Assembly (NCBI GenBank): GCA_964624795.1
Contig: CAZUZS010000012.1
Span: 16,632 to 80,631 of the forward strand
Direction: 5' to 3'
Length of the DNA: 64,000 nucleotides
Origin: CAZUZS01 sp964624795
GTDB taxonomy: Bacteria > Calditrichota > Calditrichia > RBG-13-44-9
Shown piece by piece: positions 34,519 to 43,169 of this stretch (position 1 is its first letter; the number at the start of each line of letters is the position of its first letter). The position numbers and the translations under genes are program-made. The notes beneath the pieces were generated by a model. It searched no databases. It saw nothing but the letters and a program-made list of their open reading frames with translations, and was not told the DNA's origin.

Positions 34519-36504
34519 TCAAGAAACTTCGCTCATTTCCTTCCTCCGTTCGCGCTTCCGCTTTTCGGCTCCACCAACTTGTATCGTTTCCGATAGCAAT
34601 CGGTCCACATCTTCATTTTCCAGTGTTTCGTGCTCCAGAAGCGCATGTGCCAGTGCATCCAGTTTATCGCGGTTCTTCTGGAGTAAATCGGTGGCCTTTT
34701 TCTGCATTTCCATGATAATGCGCCGTATTTCGTCGTCAATAATCTGGGACGTGTGCTCACTAAAATCCTTTGGCTCGGCCAACTCGCGTCCCAGGAAAGG
34801 ATGCTCTTCACCATGGCGGAAATAGACCGGCCCCAGTTTATCGCTCATTCCCCATTGCGTTACCATTCTTCTTGCCATACTGGTAACCTGCTTCAGATCG
34901 CTGGCCGCACCGTTAGTAACTTCGTTGAATACGATTTTTTCGGCAGCGCGGCCGCCAAGCGTTACCGCCAGGCGATTAAGCAGATATTCCCGCTGAAAAT
35001 TATGGCGGTCTATGGCCGGGACCTGCTCGGTGGCTCCCAAAGACCGCCCGCGTGGAATGATCGTTACTTTTTGCAGGGGATCGGTTTCCGGAATCAATTT
35101 TGCGACCAACGCATGGCCGGCCTCATGATAGGCGATTACCATTTTTTCCTTATCATCAATCTTCTCTTCCCGCTCTGCTCCAAGCAAGATTTTGTCCCTG
35201 GCAAGCTCAAAATCGTTCATTTCAACCTGTTTCTTGTTTTTTCTGCCCGCCAGGAGGGCAGCCTCGTTTACCAGGTTTTTCAGCTCAGCGCCCGAGAATC
35301 CCACAGTTCGTGCAGCCAAATTTTCAAGATCAACATTTTGCGCTAATGGCACTGCCCGGGTGTGGATCAGCAATATCTTTTCCCTGGCCTTCTTCTGCGG
35401 CAAATCCAGTGTGATCTGCCGGTCGAACCGCCCCGGGCGAATAAGCGCCGGATCGAGCACATCCGGCCGATTGGTAGCAGCCATCACCACCACCGATTCA
35501 TTTGGCTCAAAACCGTCCATCTCCGAAAGTATCTGGTTCAGCGTCTGCTCACGTTCATCATGGCCGCCACCTACACCGGTACCCCGCGTCCGGCCAACCG
35601 AATCAATCTCATCAATAAAAATGATGGTGGGGGATTCTCTCTTGGCATTCTGGAATAAATCCCGCACCCGCGATGCGCCGACCCCGACGAACATTTCAAT
35701 GAACTCCGATCCGCTGATACTGTAGAATGCGACTCCCGCTTCACCGGCGGTCGCTCTGGCCAACAGCGTTTTCCCGGTTCCGGGCGGGCCCATCAGCAGA
35801 ACCCCCTTGGGGATATCCGCTCCAAGATTCGTAAACTTTTCAGGTTCTTTCAGGTAGTCAATTATCTCCTGCAAATCCCGTTTGGCGTTTTCCAGACCCG
35901 CTACGTCCGCAAAACTGGTTCCATGCGTGGACTTTCGGTAACGTTTGGCTTTGGATTGACCGATACCAAACAGCCCGCCGCCTCCCATCGGACCTTTCAT
36001 CTGCCCCTGCATGCGCCGCCGGATATACCAGAAATATCCCAAAATCAGTACCCACGGAAGGATCAGAAACGCGATATACGGCAGCCACGATGTACCCTGC
36101 GATTTTGCATTAATAGTGACATTTTGCGATTCAAGCAATTGAACTAATTGCGGATCTGAGAATTCCGGTTTCATTGATGCAAAATATTTGTAGTCGGTCG
36201 TATCTTTTTTTGACTTGTTGATCACCCGGTATTTGCTTTTGAATTCACCGTCTATTTCATTGCCCTTGAAAGTGACCTCGGTGACATTGCCCTGCTTAAT
36301 TTGCTGTTTGAATTTGGTATAGGAGATTTCCACCCGGTTGGGGGTATCAAAAGAACGAAAAAGATACGAGAAAACCAGCCATATCACAACAAACCACAGG
36401 ATGTATTTCCAGACACCGGTTCCCATGGACGGCATTTGCGGTGGCCTGCCGGGCGGACGCTGCCCCGATAAAGAGGAACCTTGTCTTTTCTTATTCTCAT
36501 CCAT
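34519..36504 (-). CDS. ftsH: ATP-dependent zinc metalloprotease FtsH
   Basis: A 661-residue membrane-bound AAA+ protease that removes misassembled membrane proteins and short-lived regulators. There are two N-terminal helices around a periplasmic domain. Walker A GPPGTGKT is at 239-246, Walker B FIDEID at 296-301, and the second region of homology includes TNRPDVLDPALIRPGRFDRQ. The zinc site HEAGH is at 460-464. The start is the ATG at 36504 with AAGAAGGTG upstream. A small lipoprotein gene lies 78 bases upstream in the same direction. Confidence 0.98.
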   Translation of the reverse strand: MDENKKRQGSSLSGQRPPGRPPQMPSMGTGVWKYILWFVVIWLVFSYLFRSFDTPNRVEISYTKFKQQIKQGNVTEVTFKGNEIDGEFKSKYRVINKSKKDTTDYKYFASMKPEFSDPQLVQLLESQNVTINAKSQGTSWLPYIAFLILPWVLILGYFWYIRRRMQGQMKGPMGGGGLFGIGQSKAKRYRKSTHGTSFADVAGLENAKRDLQEIIDYLKEPEKFTNLGADIPKGVLLMGPPGTGKTLLARATAGEAGVAFYSISGSEFIEMFVGVGASRVRDLFQNAKRESPTIIFIDEIDSVGRTRGTGVGGGHDEREQTLNQILSEMDGFEPNESVVVMAATNRPDVLDPALIRPGRFDRQITLDLPQKKAREKILLIHTRAVPLAQNVDLENLAARTVGFSGAELKNLVNEAALLAGRKNKKQVEMNDFELARDKILLGAEREEKIDDKEKMVIAYHEAGHALVAKLIPETDPLQKVTIIPRGRSLGATEQVPAIDRHNFQREYLLNRLAVTLGGRAAEKIVFNEVTNGAASDLKQVTSMARRMVTQWGMSDKLGPVYFRHGEEHPFLGRELAEPKDFSEHTSQIIDDEIRRIIMEMQKKATDLLQKNRDKLDALAHALLEHETLENEDVDRLLSETIQVGGAEKRKRERRKEMSEVS

Positions 36505-36582
36505 AAACGCGCACCTTCTTTGCATGCATTGCTTAATAAAAGAGTGATATTAGAAGTTGATCCTTTTCATGCCAATCACAAC

Positions 36583-36963
36583 TCACTTATCGGATAAAAT
36601 AGTATCGTAATATTGATCGTACTGAAATTGATAGTGCCACTGGTTGTTCTCCTTAACAATATAAACCGTCGGCGTATCGCTTAACGCAGCACCAAAAACC
36701 GTGTCCACGTGATATTCCAGCACGTACCGATGATTATCTTTGTCATAATATTCCTTTACCAATTGCGGGCTGCCCTCTACTGTGCCGACATTAATTTTTA
36801 TGCTGTCGATTATCGCCACGGTCCTTTGTTTTGCCAGCGTTATGATTTTATCTGGAGGTTGCTGCTGGCTGGCACAGGAAATCATCCCCAATACGACAAT
36901 CAGGAATAAAAAAATCCAAACCGCAGGATGCGGTTTACTTCTAGACTTTGATGCATTCATCAT
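36583..36963 (-). CDS. small lipoprotein of unknown function
   Basis: A 126-residue protein with a positively charged start, a hydrophobic stretch (AVWIFLFLIVVLGMISC) and a lipobox ending GMISC, so it should be lipid-anchored. The mature part has the pattern of a small beta-rich domain (RYVLEYHVDTVF, VYIVKENNQWHYQFQYDQ). I do not recognise a family. AAAGGGG lies before the ATG. It precedes ftsH by 78 bases and may share its transcript. Confidence 0.7.
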   Translation of the reverse strand: MMNASKSRSKPHPAVWIFLFLIVVLGMISCASQQQPPDKIITLAKQRTVAIIDSIKINVGTVEGSPQLVKEYYDKDNHRYVLEYHVDTVFGAALSDTPTVYIVKENNQWHYQFQYDQYYDTILSDK

Positions 36964-37506
36964 TTTGCCCCTTTAATTCATATATGATTTTTTCTACGTA
37001 TCTTGAAAAAATTTTGCTTTCTATTTTCAATAGATGCCTCTTTCCCGCTGCTATGAAATCAATTTCCCCTCCATTCATCCCGGAACTGGCCTCTGCCGTA
37101 TTAATGGTTAGATCTGATAATTGCCAATTCCGACCGGCCAAAACTGAAGCTCACCCTTATACCCGGCCCCGACCCGGAGTGGCAGATCAGGATCGTACAC
37201 GCCCTAAAAAACTGCCATTTGTAGCATATTCATTTATCATGAAGAAATGATGAATTCGAGATCATCCCGAACACTCACTACGGCGCGTTCGGATTGATCT
37301 GACGTCTGCCCGAATCTGCAATCTGATTTAACAGAACGCCTGCATTTTGGGGAGAAAAACAGCGAAGAATCTTAATTCCGGCAGTTTCAGAGTTTCCAAT
37401 CGCGAAAAGGCCGCAATGCCTATTGAGCCAGCATAGCCACACTGCCGCCAGTTATTCGCCCGATTGCGAATGAAAGCTCACCCGGACTAACTCTTATCTC
37501 AATTTT
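36964..37506. other. intergenic region, no supported gene
   Basis: 543 bases. On the minus strand about 60 codons between 37290 and 37480 are stop-free but lack a start codon and ribosome-binding site, with the stretch NSETAGIKILRCFSPQNAGV. This may be a repeat or coding remnant. A 66-codon minus frame at 36941-37141 overlaps the lipoprotein start and is not supported. Confidence 0.35.
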
Positions 37507-38394
37507 TTAACTTTGCTTTACATTCAAATTAAGCGGGGGAGACTGCCCTTGCTTGTCCTCACCCATATACAATGTGATGTGCGGAAATGGAATCTCAATA
37601 TTTGCTTCGTCAAATCTTTTTTTCATGCGACGATTGAATTCGCGGCCAACGCTCCATTGTTTGCTGGGCTTGGTCGTCGTGCGAGCCTTAATAATTACTG
37701 CCGAATCGGCAAATTGGTCCAGCCCCAAAACTTCCAGCGGAGCGGTAATATCATGTTTGAAAACCGGATCGCTGCGCAGCTCCTCATCGATCTGCTTGAT
37801 CACGCTAATAACCTCATCCACATCTTCCCGGTAAGAAACGCCAATATCAAAAACATAGCGGGAATAATCCTTTGTCATATTGGTAACCGTGTCGATATTG
37901 CCGTTCCTCACATAATGAACATTTCCGGCCAAGTCCCGGAGCACGGTCATTCTGAGATCAATCTTCTCAACCAGCCCGCCTTTGCCAGCTATTTGAACCA
38001 CATCCCCCACTCGAATTTGATCTTCCAGTAGCAGGAAGAAGCCGTTGATTATGTCCTTCACCAGGCTCTGGGCGCCGAAACCCACAGCAACCCCGACAAC
38101 ACCGGCCGCAGCCAGGACCGGCCCAATTTCGATACCAAGCTCCCCTAAAATCATGATTGCTCCAACTACAAACAACACGATTGTTAAAACATAGCGAATG
38201 ACGGAGCTAAGCGTTTCGGTTCGTTTTTTAAATTCCTCGTCATCTTTTTGCTTCTGGAACAAGCTTAAAATCCTGTTTGAGATCGATCCAGCCGCCTTAA
38301 TGGCAATTAGAAGCAGAATAACAATCAATAATATTCTCAAACCGCTCCCGATTATCCAGCCCCCGACTTGTTGCAGATACGTCTCGACACTCAT
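37507..38394 (-). CDS. small-conductance mechanosensitive channel (MscS family)
   Basis: A 295-residue inner-membrane channel that opens on membrane tension to release solutes during osmotic downshift. There are three N-terminal helices, with the pore helix rich in Gly/Ala (GPVLAAAGVVGVAVGFGAQSL). The beta domain follows with EDQIRVGDVVQIAGKGGLVE and the alpha-beta domain with ISVIKQIDEELRSDPVF. Length and domain order equal classic MscS. GAGGAG lies before the ATG. A short unknown frame ends 26 bases upstream. A second MscS-family gene lies at 47901-48974. Confidence 0.95.
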   Translation of the reverse strand: MSVETYLQQVGGWIIGSGLRILLIVILLLIAIKAAGSISNRILSLFQKQKDDEEFKKRTETLSSVIRYVLTIVLFVVGAIMILGELGIEIGPVLAAAGVVGVAVGFGAQSLVKDIINGFFLLLEDQIRVGDVVQIAGKGGLVEKIDLRMTVLRDLAGNVHYVRNGNIDTVTNMTKDYSRYVFDIGVSYREDVDEVISVIKQIDEELRSDPVFKHDITAPLEVLGLDQFADSAVIIKARTTTKPSKQWSVGREFNRRMKKRFDEANIEIPFPHITLYMGEDKQGQSPPLNLNVKQS

Positions 38395-38420
38395 AACTCC
38401 TCCACCTTTATCATTGAAAT

Positions 38421-38753
38421 TTATATCCGGAAATAACTACTGTGCTTGCGCCTTAATTGTAAAAAAATGTTTGAAGTGAGAAAATCGTCGGCGATTTCGA
38501 TGTCCCGAACCCATGCACAAATCGCTCTTTCATCTCCTTCCAAAATTTCAAGTCGCTGTGAGTAATAAACGCCCTCTTTTCCCCACAATGTCAATAGGCA
38601 TGAATCGATCCCATTTATCTTCCCCATCCAATCGTCGTCGCAACCAATCAAAATGTTTTTATTCAGATATAAGACCATATTTGCAGTATGCATGCGGTGG
38701 CGTTCGTTTTTAGTTTCAACGTTCCTGCAGGTGACTAAAAATGTCAGTTTCAT
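38421..38753 (-). CDS. hypothetical protein upstream of mscS
   Basis: A 110-codon frame in the same direction as the MscS gene, ending 26 bases before it. GAGGATAC lies before the ATG. The translation has an ordinary soluble composition (for example SCLLTLWGKEGVYYSQRLEI and DDFLTSNIFLQLRRK) and no family I recognise. It could be a real small gene co-transcribed with mscS, or a chance frame. The remaining 38754-38997 holds only upstream sequence of the next operon. Confidence 0.4.
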   Translation of the reverse strand: MKLTFLVTCRNVETKNERHRMHTANMVLYLNKNILIGCDDDWMGKINGIDSCLLTLWGKEGVYYSQRLEILEGDERAICAWVRDIEIADDFLTSNIFLQLRRKHSSYFRI

Positions 38754-38997
38754 GTATCCTCATTCCGGCTCCATTCCCCAAATATAAGAGCCGCCTTTCC
38801 GATTTCCAAACAGGCCAAATGGCAAGCGCTTCCATTTTTGCCACTTAGAACAGCAGATTGCGCCACCAAATCCGTAGGTTAAAACATCTTTTATCATTAA
38901 CAATTTGCTTATTCTGGCGGTCATTCGTTATCTTTATTACTGTCTTTGTGTTGGCTGACAGATTAGACATTCAGTATGGCAAATACGGGGACTCACG

Positions 38998-39759
38998 ATG
39001 ACGATGAAAATCCGATTACTTTTTTTTGCACTCTTCTTCCTTCCGGTTTTTCTTTTGGGACAAGATCAGGCAAGTGCGGATAAAATTAAGGAGATTGTCC
39101 ACAAAATTGACGATCTCTACCGCAGCAATACCAGCTACGCTGAAATGGAAATGCAGATCGTTACGCCGCACTGGGAACGGACGCTAAAAATGAAGGCGTG
39201 GACGGAAGGCCTGAACAAGACCTTTATCCGTATTCTGGAGCCGGCGAAGGAGCGAGGCGTTGCCACGCTCCGCGTGGACCGGGAAATGTGGAATTACCTG
39301 CCGAAAACCAACAAGGTGATGAAAATACCGCCCTCCATGATGATGAGTTCCTGGATGGGTTCCGACTTTACGAATGACGATCTGGTAAACGAGTTCAACC
39401 TGCTGGATGATTATCAAAACAAGCTGATCTCGCCGGACAGTGCCCGGTCGGACCTCTATTATATTCAATCGATCCCGAACGAAGGACTGCCTGTGGTGTG
39501 GAGCAAGATTGAAATCGCCGTGCGAAAATCGGACTACATCCCGGTGCAGGAAAAATATTACGATGACAAAGACCAATTGATGCGCATCTTTTATTATCAC
39601 GATATCAAGATGCTGGGCGGCCGCATGATCCCGGCTGTCATGGAAGTAGTTCCTCAAAACAAAGAAGGCCAAAAAACCGTTCTGCGTTATTTGGATGCGG
39701 CGTTTAATATAAAATTGCCGGCAGATACTTTTACACTGAGAAATCTCCATTCGCAGTAA
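38998..39759 (+). CDS. LolA-like outer-membrane lipoprotein-sorting protein
   Basis: A 253-residue secreted protein with a signal peptide (IRLLFFALFFLPVFLLGQ). The body has the pattern of the LolA-like family (COG2834): KIHDLYR-type start, TLKMKAWTEGLNKTFIRILE, LRVDREMWNYLPKTNKVMKI and PVQEKYYDDKDQLMRIFYYH. True LolA carries lipoproteins across the periplasm. This longer subfamily is usually found beside transporters and its cargo is unknown. It heads an operon with two permeases, an ATPase and a beta-barrel protein. Confidence 0.88.
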   Translation: MTMKIRLLFFALFFLPVFLLGQDQASADKIKEIVHKIDDLYRSNTSYAEMEMQIVTPHWERTLKMKAWTEGLNKTFIRILEPAKERGVATLRVDREMWNYLPKTNKVMKIPPSMMMSSWMGSDFTNDDLVNEFNLLDDYQNKLISPDSARSDLYYIQSIPNEGLPVVWSKIEIAVRKSDYIPVQEKYYDDKDQLMRIFYYHDIKMLGGRMIPAVMEVVPQNKEGQKTVLRYLDAAFNIKLPADTFTLRNLHSQ

Positions 39760-39919
39760 ATAACCTTTGCAGAAGAAATCCCAAATCGGGAATTTCCGAT
39801 TAAAACGAAAGGTGTGGAACACAAAGGAATTGCAGACCCGGGAATCGGTTTGAGGAGTTGGTGGTAAAGTCCGCGAAACCCGGTGTGCGAAGTTTACCCG
39901 GAAAAATCGAATACGTCCA

Positions 39920-41134
39920 ATGATGCTAAAAATTGCGCTGCGCAACACACTTCGGCAAAGACGACGAACGATCCTGACGGCACTCACCATGTTTGGCGGT
40001 TTTACCCTTGCCGCCTTCTCCATCGGGTGGTCGGACGGTAGTTATTCCTACATCATCAACATGTTCACCCGCAACCGGCTGGGCCAGATTCAGGTTCATA
40101 AGAAAGGATATTTGGACCGCCCCTCCATCTACAAAACCATCGACAACTACCAGAAGGTTGGCGAAAAAATTCAGGAGGTAAAAGGAGTCGAATCATGGGC
40201 GCCGCGGCTCTATTCCGCCGGCCTTGCCTCCATCGGAGACAAGACAGCAGGAGTGCAGATTATCGGGATTGACCCGGCGATGGAGAACGAAACCACCCGG
40301 TTCAACAAAAAAATTGTCGAGGGGAGGGCCTTTTTCCCCGATTCTTCCCACCAGACCATTTTGGGAAAAGGGCTGGCAAAAATCCTGAACGCCAGGCTCG
40401 GTGACGAGGTCGTTATCGTGTCCCAGGCCGCTGACGGCTCAATTGCCAACGATCTATACAAACTGGTGGGGCTGGTATCGAGCGGTGATGAAATCAGCGA
40501 CCGCATGTCGTTTTACCTGCCGCTGCGCGAAGCCCAGGACTTGCTGGTGCTCAATGGTCGCATCCACGAAATTGTGATTGTCGCAGACAAACTGAAAGAA
40601 GTCGGCGCGGTCACACAGCGAATCCGGCAAAAACTGGACGACCCGAAACTAGAGATCGAGCCATGGCAGGTGTTCGCCAAATCGTTTTACAATGCAATGA
40701 AGGCTGACCAACAGGGGATGTGGATCATGCTGTTTGTGATCATTCTCATCGTCGCGGTTGGCGTTCTCAACACGGTCCTGATGTCGGTTCTGGAGCGGCG
40801 GCGCGAGTACGGCCTGCTAAAAGCAGTGGGCACCAAGCCCGCCCAGATCGTTTACCTGGTATTAGCGGAAATCAACATTATCGCCATTGCCAGTATCATC
40901 ATCGGAGCCGGACTTAGCACGCTTATAAATTACCTGCTCTCTTTTCACGGGATCACGCTGCCCCAGGCTTTCACGTATGGCGGGATCGAATTCAAAACCA
41001 TGTACACCGAAGTGAATGCCCGCAGCCTTTATATTCCAGCGATTACGGTATTCATCTCTGCAATATTCATCAGCATATTCCCGGCCATAAAAGCGGCGCG
41101 GACCGAGCCGGCCAAAGCTATGCGAACCCATTAA
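39920..41134 (+). CDS. ABC transporter permease, FtsX/LolC-MacB type (first)
   Basis: A 404-residue inner-membrane permease. The N-terminal helix follows IALRNTLRQRRRTILTALTM. A large periplasmic domain (about 50-260) follows, then three C-terminal helices in the FtsX domain, with VLNTVLMSVLERRREYGLLK and the coupling AVGTKPAQIVYLVLAEINI. This fold matches LolC/LolE and MacB, which move lipoproteins or substrates by a mechanotransmission mechanism and do not pass them through a membrane channel. It lies 160 bases after the LolA-like gene and 11 bases before a second permease. Confidence 0.92.
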   Translation: MMLKIALRNTLRQRRRTILTALTMFGGFTLAAFSIGWSDGSYSYIINMFTRNRLGQIQVHKKGYLDRPSIYKTIDNYQKVGEKIQEVKGVESWAPRLYSAGLASIGDKTAGVQIIGIDPAMENETTRFNKKIVEGRAFFPDSSHQTILGKGLAKILNARLGDEVVIVSQAADGSIANDLYKLVGLVSSGDEISDRMSFYLPLREAQDLLVLNGRIHEIVIVADKLKEVGAVTQRIRQKLDDPKLEIEPWQVFAKSFYNAMKADQQGMWIMLFVIILIVAVGVLNTVLMSVLERRREYGLLKAVGTKPAQIVYLVLAEINIIAIASIIIGAGLSTLINYLLSFHGITLPQAFTYGGIEFKTMYTEVNARSLYIPAITVFISAIFISIFPAIKAARTEPAKAMRTH

Positions 41135-41145
41135 AAAGAATCGAT

Positions 41146-42372
41146 ATGTTCATTTATATCAAACTCGCCTGGAGAAACATGCTTCGCAATAAGCGCCGCT
41201 CAGTTATTGCGGGCATCGCAATCGGCATCGGCCTAGCCTCGCTGATCTTCGTTGACGCGCTGATCATCGGAATGGAAAATAACATGGTCGAGTCGGCAAC
41301 TTCCACATTCCTGGGCGAAGGGGAAATCCACCGCGACGGATTTCGCAGCACGGAGCAGGCGGAGCTGACAATCAACCGGCTAGATTGGGTTGTTTCCCAC
41401 TTAAAGCAGGAAAAAATCGTCCGGCATTTTACAGAGCGGGTAATGAGCTTTGGAATGATTACCTCCCCGGCAAATGTCACGGCAATCAACGTGGTGGGAA
41501 TCGACCCGGCAACCGAGAAGAACCTCTCCGAGATCGACGAAGCCATGATAAAGGGCAAATATTTCGAAGGCGGCAGCGAAAGGGATATTGTAATCGGAAG
41601 CGAGCTGGCGGACCTGCTGGAGGTGGGTCTGGGTGACCGTTTGGTGGTAACGGTGGCACAAGCCGGAACCGGCGATCTCTCGCAGGAGCTCTTTCATGTT
41701 TCCGGGATTTACCGTTTCAACTCCAAAGAGTTGGACCGCGGGATGGCATTCATTCGCATCAGCAAAGCACAGCAAATGCTGGCTATCGGGAATAACGTTC
41801 ATGAGATTGCTATCAATTTCACCAGCACTGAATACGGACAGGACCAACAACTACCATTCTGGAAGAAGTATTCCCAGTTTGGAAACGAGGCCATCGGGTG
41901 GACGACGATTCTTCCCGAATTGAAAGCGGCATTTGAACTTTCCGAATTCAGCATTTACATTACCGGCCTCATTTTGTTTGGGGTAGTGGCGCTGGGCATT
42001 ATTAACACGCTCTTCATGTCCCTGCACGAGCGGATGTTTGAGTTTGGCGTGCTACGCGCAGTGGGCACGCGCCCTTTCGGCATCGGGCGCCTGATTGTGT
42101 ATGAAGCAGGAGCGCTGGCGGTAATCAGTATTTTCCTGGGTGTGATTCTGGGATATGTGGTCACCTACATTGTTTCGCTCATCGGCATCGATTATACCGG
42201 AATCGAATTTGTCGGAGTCACCTTCCGGAGACTTATTTACCCGGTCCTGGAAGTGCGACAATTTATCGAATACCCGTTGGTCGTTTTTTTCCTGACTTCG
42301 CTGGTGGGGCTGTACCCCGCTTTCTACGCTGCGAAAATGTCGCCGGCCGTCGCGATGCGCAAAAGTCTTTAA
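41146..42372 (+). CDS. ABC transporter permease, FtsX/LolC-MacB type (second)
   Basis: A 408-residue permease, homologous in plan to the preceding one: the start IKLAWRNMLRNKRRSVIAGI, a periplasmic domain, then FtsX helices with IINTLFMSLHERMFEFGVLR and AVGTRPFGIGRLIVYEAG. Two non-identical permeases beside one ATPase imply a heterodimeric transporter like LolC/LolE. It follows the first permease by 11 bases and precedes the ATPase by 12. Confidence 0.92.
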   Translation: MFIYIKLAWRNMLRNKRRSVIAGIAIGIGLASLIFVDALIIGMENNMVESATSTFLGEGEIHRDGFRSTEQAELTINRLDWVVSHLKQEKIVRHFTERVMSFGMITSPANVTAINVVGIDPATEKNLSEIDEAMIKGKYFEGGSERDIVIGSELADLLEVGLGDRLVVTVAQAGTGDLSQELFHVSGIYRFNSKELDRGMAFIRISKAQQMLAIGNNVHEIAINFTSTEYGQDQQLPFWKKYSQFGNEAIGWTTILPELKAAFELSEFSIYITGLILFGVVALGIINTLFMSLHERMFEFGVLRAVGTRPFGIGRLIVYEAGALAVISIFLGVILGYVVTYIVSLIGIDYTGIEFVGVTFRRLIYPVLEVRQFIEYPLVVFFLTSLVGLYPAFYAAKMSPAVAMRKSL

Positions 42373-42384
42373 CGGGGGATCAAC

Positions 42385-43089
42385 ATGCAAACTACTTCTG
42401 AAAAAAAAGTTATTGTCACCGAAGGCGTCACCCGTACCTACTCGGACAACGGGGTGGCGGTGGAAGCGGTGCGCGGTATCGATCTGACCATCACCAGTGG
42501 CGAGTTTACCGCCCTGGTTGGCCCTTCCGGGTCCGGGAAAACAACGTTCTTGAACCTCATTTCCGGACTGGACAAAGCGACGGAGGGGAAGGTCTGGCTG
42601 AACAACCGCCTGCTGTCGGAAATGAGCGGAACCGAGCTGTCTGATTTCCGGCGCGACAATATCGGATTCATTTTCCAGGCCTACAATTTAATACCGGTGC
42701 TCACCGTTGAAGAGAACATCGAATACATCATGCTCCTGCAGGGCGTGGCAAAACATGAAAGACACAAACGGGTTGTTGAAATCCTGAAAGAAATCGGGCT
42801 GGATGGCTACCAGGACAGGCTTCCCACAAAGCTGTCCGGCGGCCAGCAGCAGCGAGTGGCAGTGGCAAGGGCGATGGTATCCCGGCCGGCCATAATTTTG
42901 GCGGACGAGCCAACCGCCAACCTGGATTCCAAGACCAGCGGTGAACTTCTGGACATGATGCGGGATTTGAATGCGAAAACCGGAATGACCTTCGTTTTTT
43001 CCACACACGATAAAATTGTCATGGACAGGGCCCGACGGCTGGTAACATTGAAGGATGGAAAAATTGAAGCGGATGAGATTGTGAATTAG
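42385..43089 (+). CDS. ABC transporter ATP-binding protein (LolD/MacB type)
   Basis: A 234-residue ATPase. Walker A is GPSGSGKTTFLN, the Q-loop region FIFQAYNLIPVLTVEENI, the signature KLSGGQQQRVAVARAM, Walker B AIILADEPTANLDSKTSGEL and the switch histidine lies in VFSTHDKIVM. The LIPVLT stretch after the Q-loop is typical of the LolD/MacB/FtsE clade, which powers FtsX-type permeases. GGGGGATC lies before the ATG. It would energise the two permeases just upstream. Confidence 0.96.
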   Translation: MQTTSEKKVIVTEGVTRTYSDNGVAVEAVRGIDLTITSGEFTALVGPSGSGKTTFLNLISGLDKATEGKVWLNNRLLSEMSGTELSDFRRDNIGFIFQAYNLIPVLTVEENIEYIMLLQGVAKHERHKRVVEILKEIGLDGYQDRLPTKLSGGQQQRVAVARAMVSRPAIILADEPTANLDSKTSGELLDMMRDLNAKTGMTFVFSTHDKIVMDRARRLVTLKDGKIEADEIVN

Positions 43090-43169
43090 CCGCCTGCAAA
43101 TTATGACGATTTTTGAACACGCTTGAAAATGTAATATCGGATATAGAATAATTGTGAGTAATTCTCCCG

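Noticed and set aside
36941..37141. 66-codon minus-strand frame overlapping the small lipoprotein start
   Set aside because: It overlaps the lipoprotein's ribosome-binding site and first codons and has no domain or own ribosome-binding site.
39184..40023. 279-codon minus-strand frame opposite the LolA-like gene
   Set aside because: Antisense shadow that also runs into the first permease gene.
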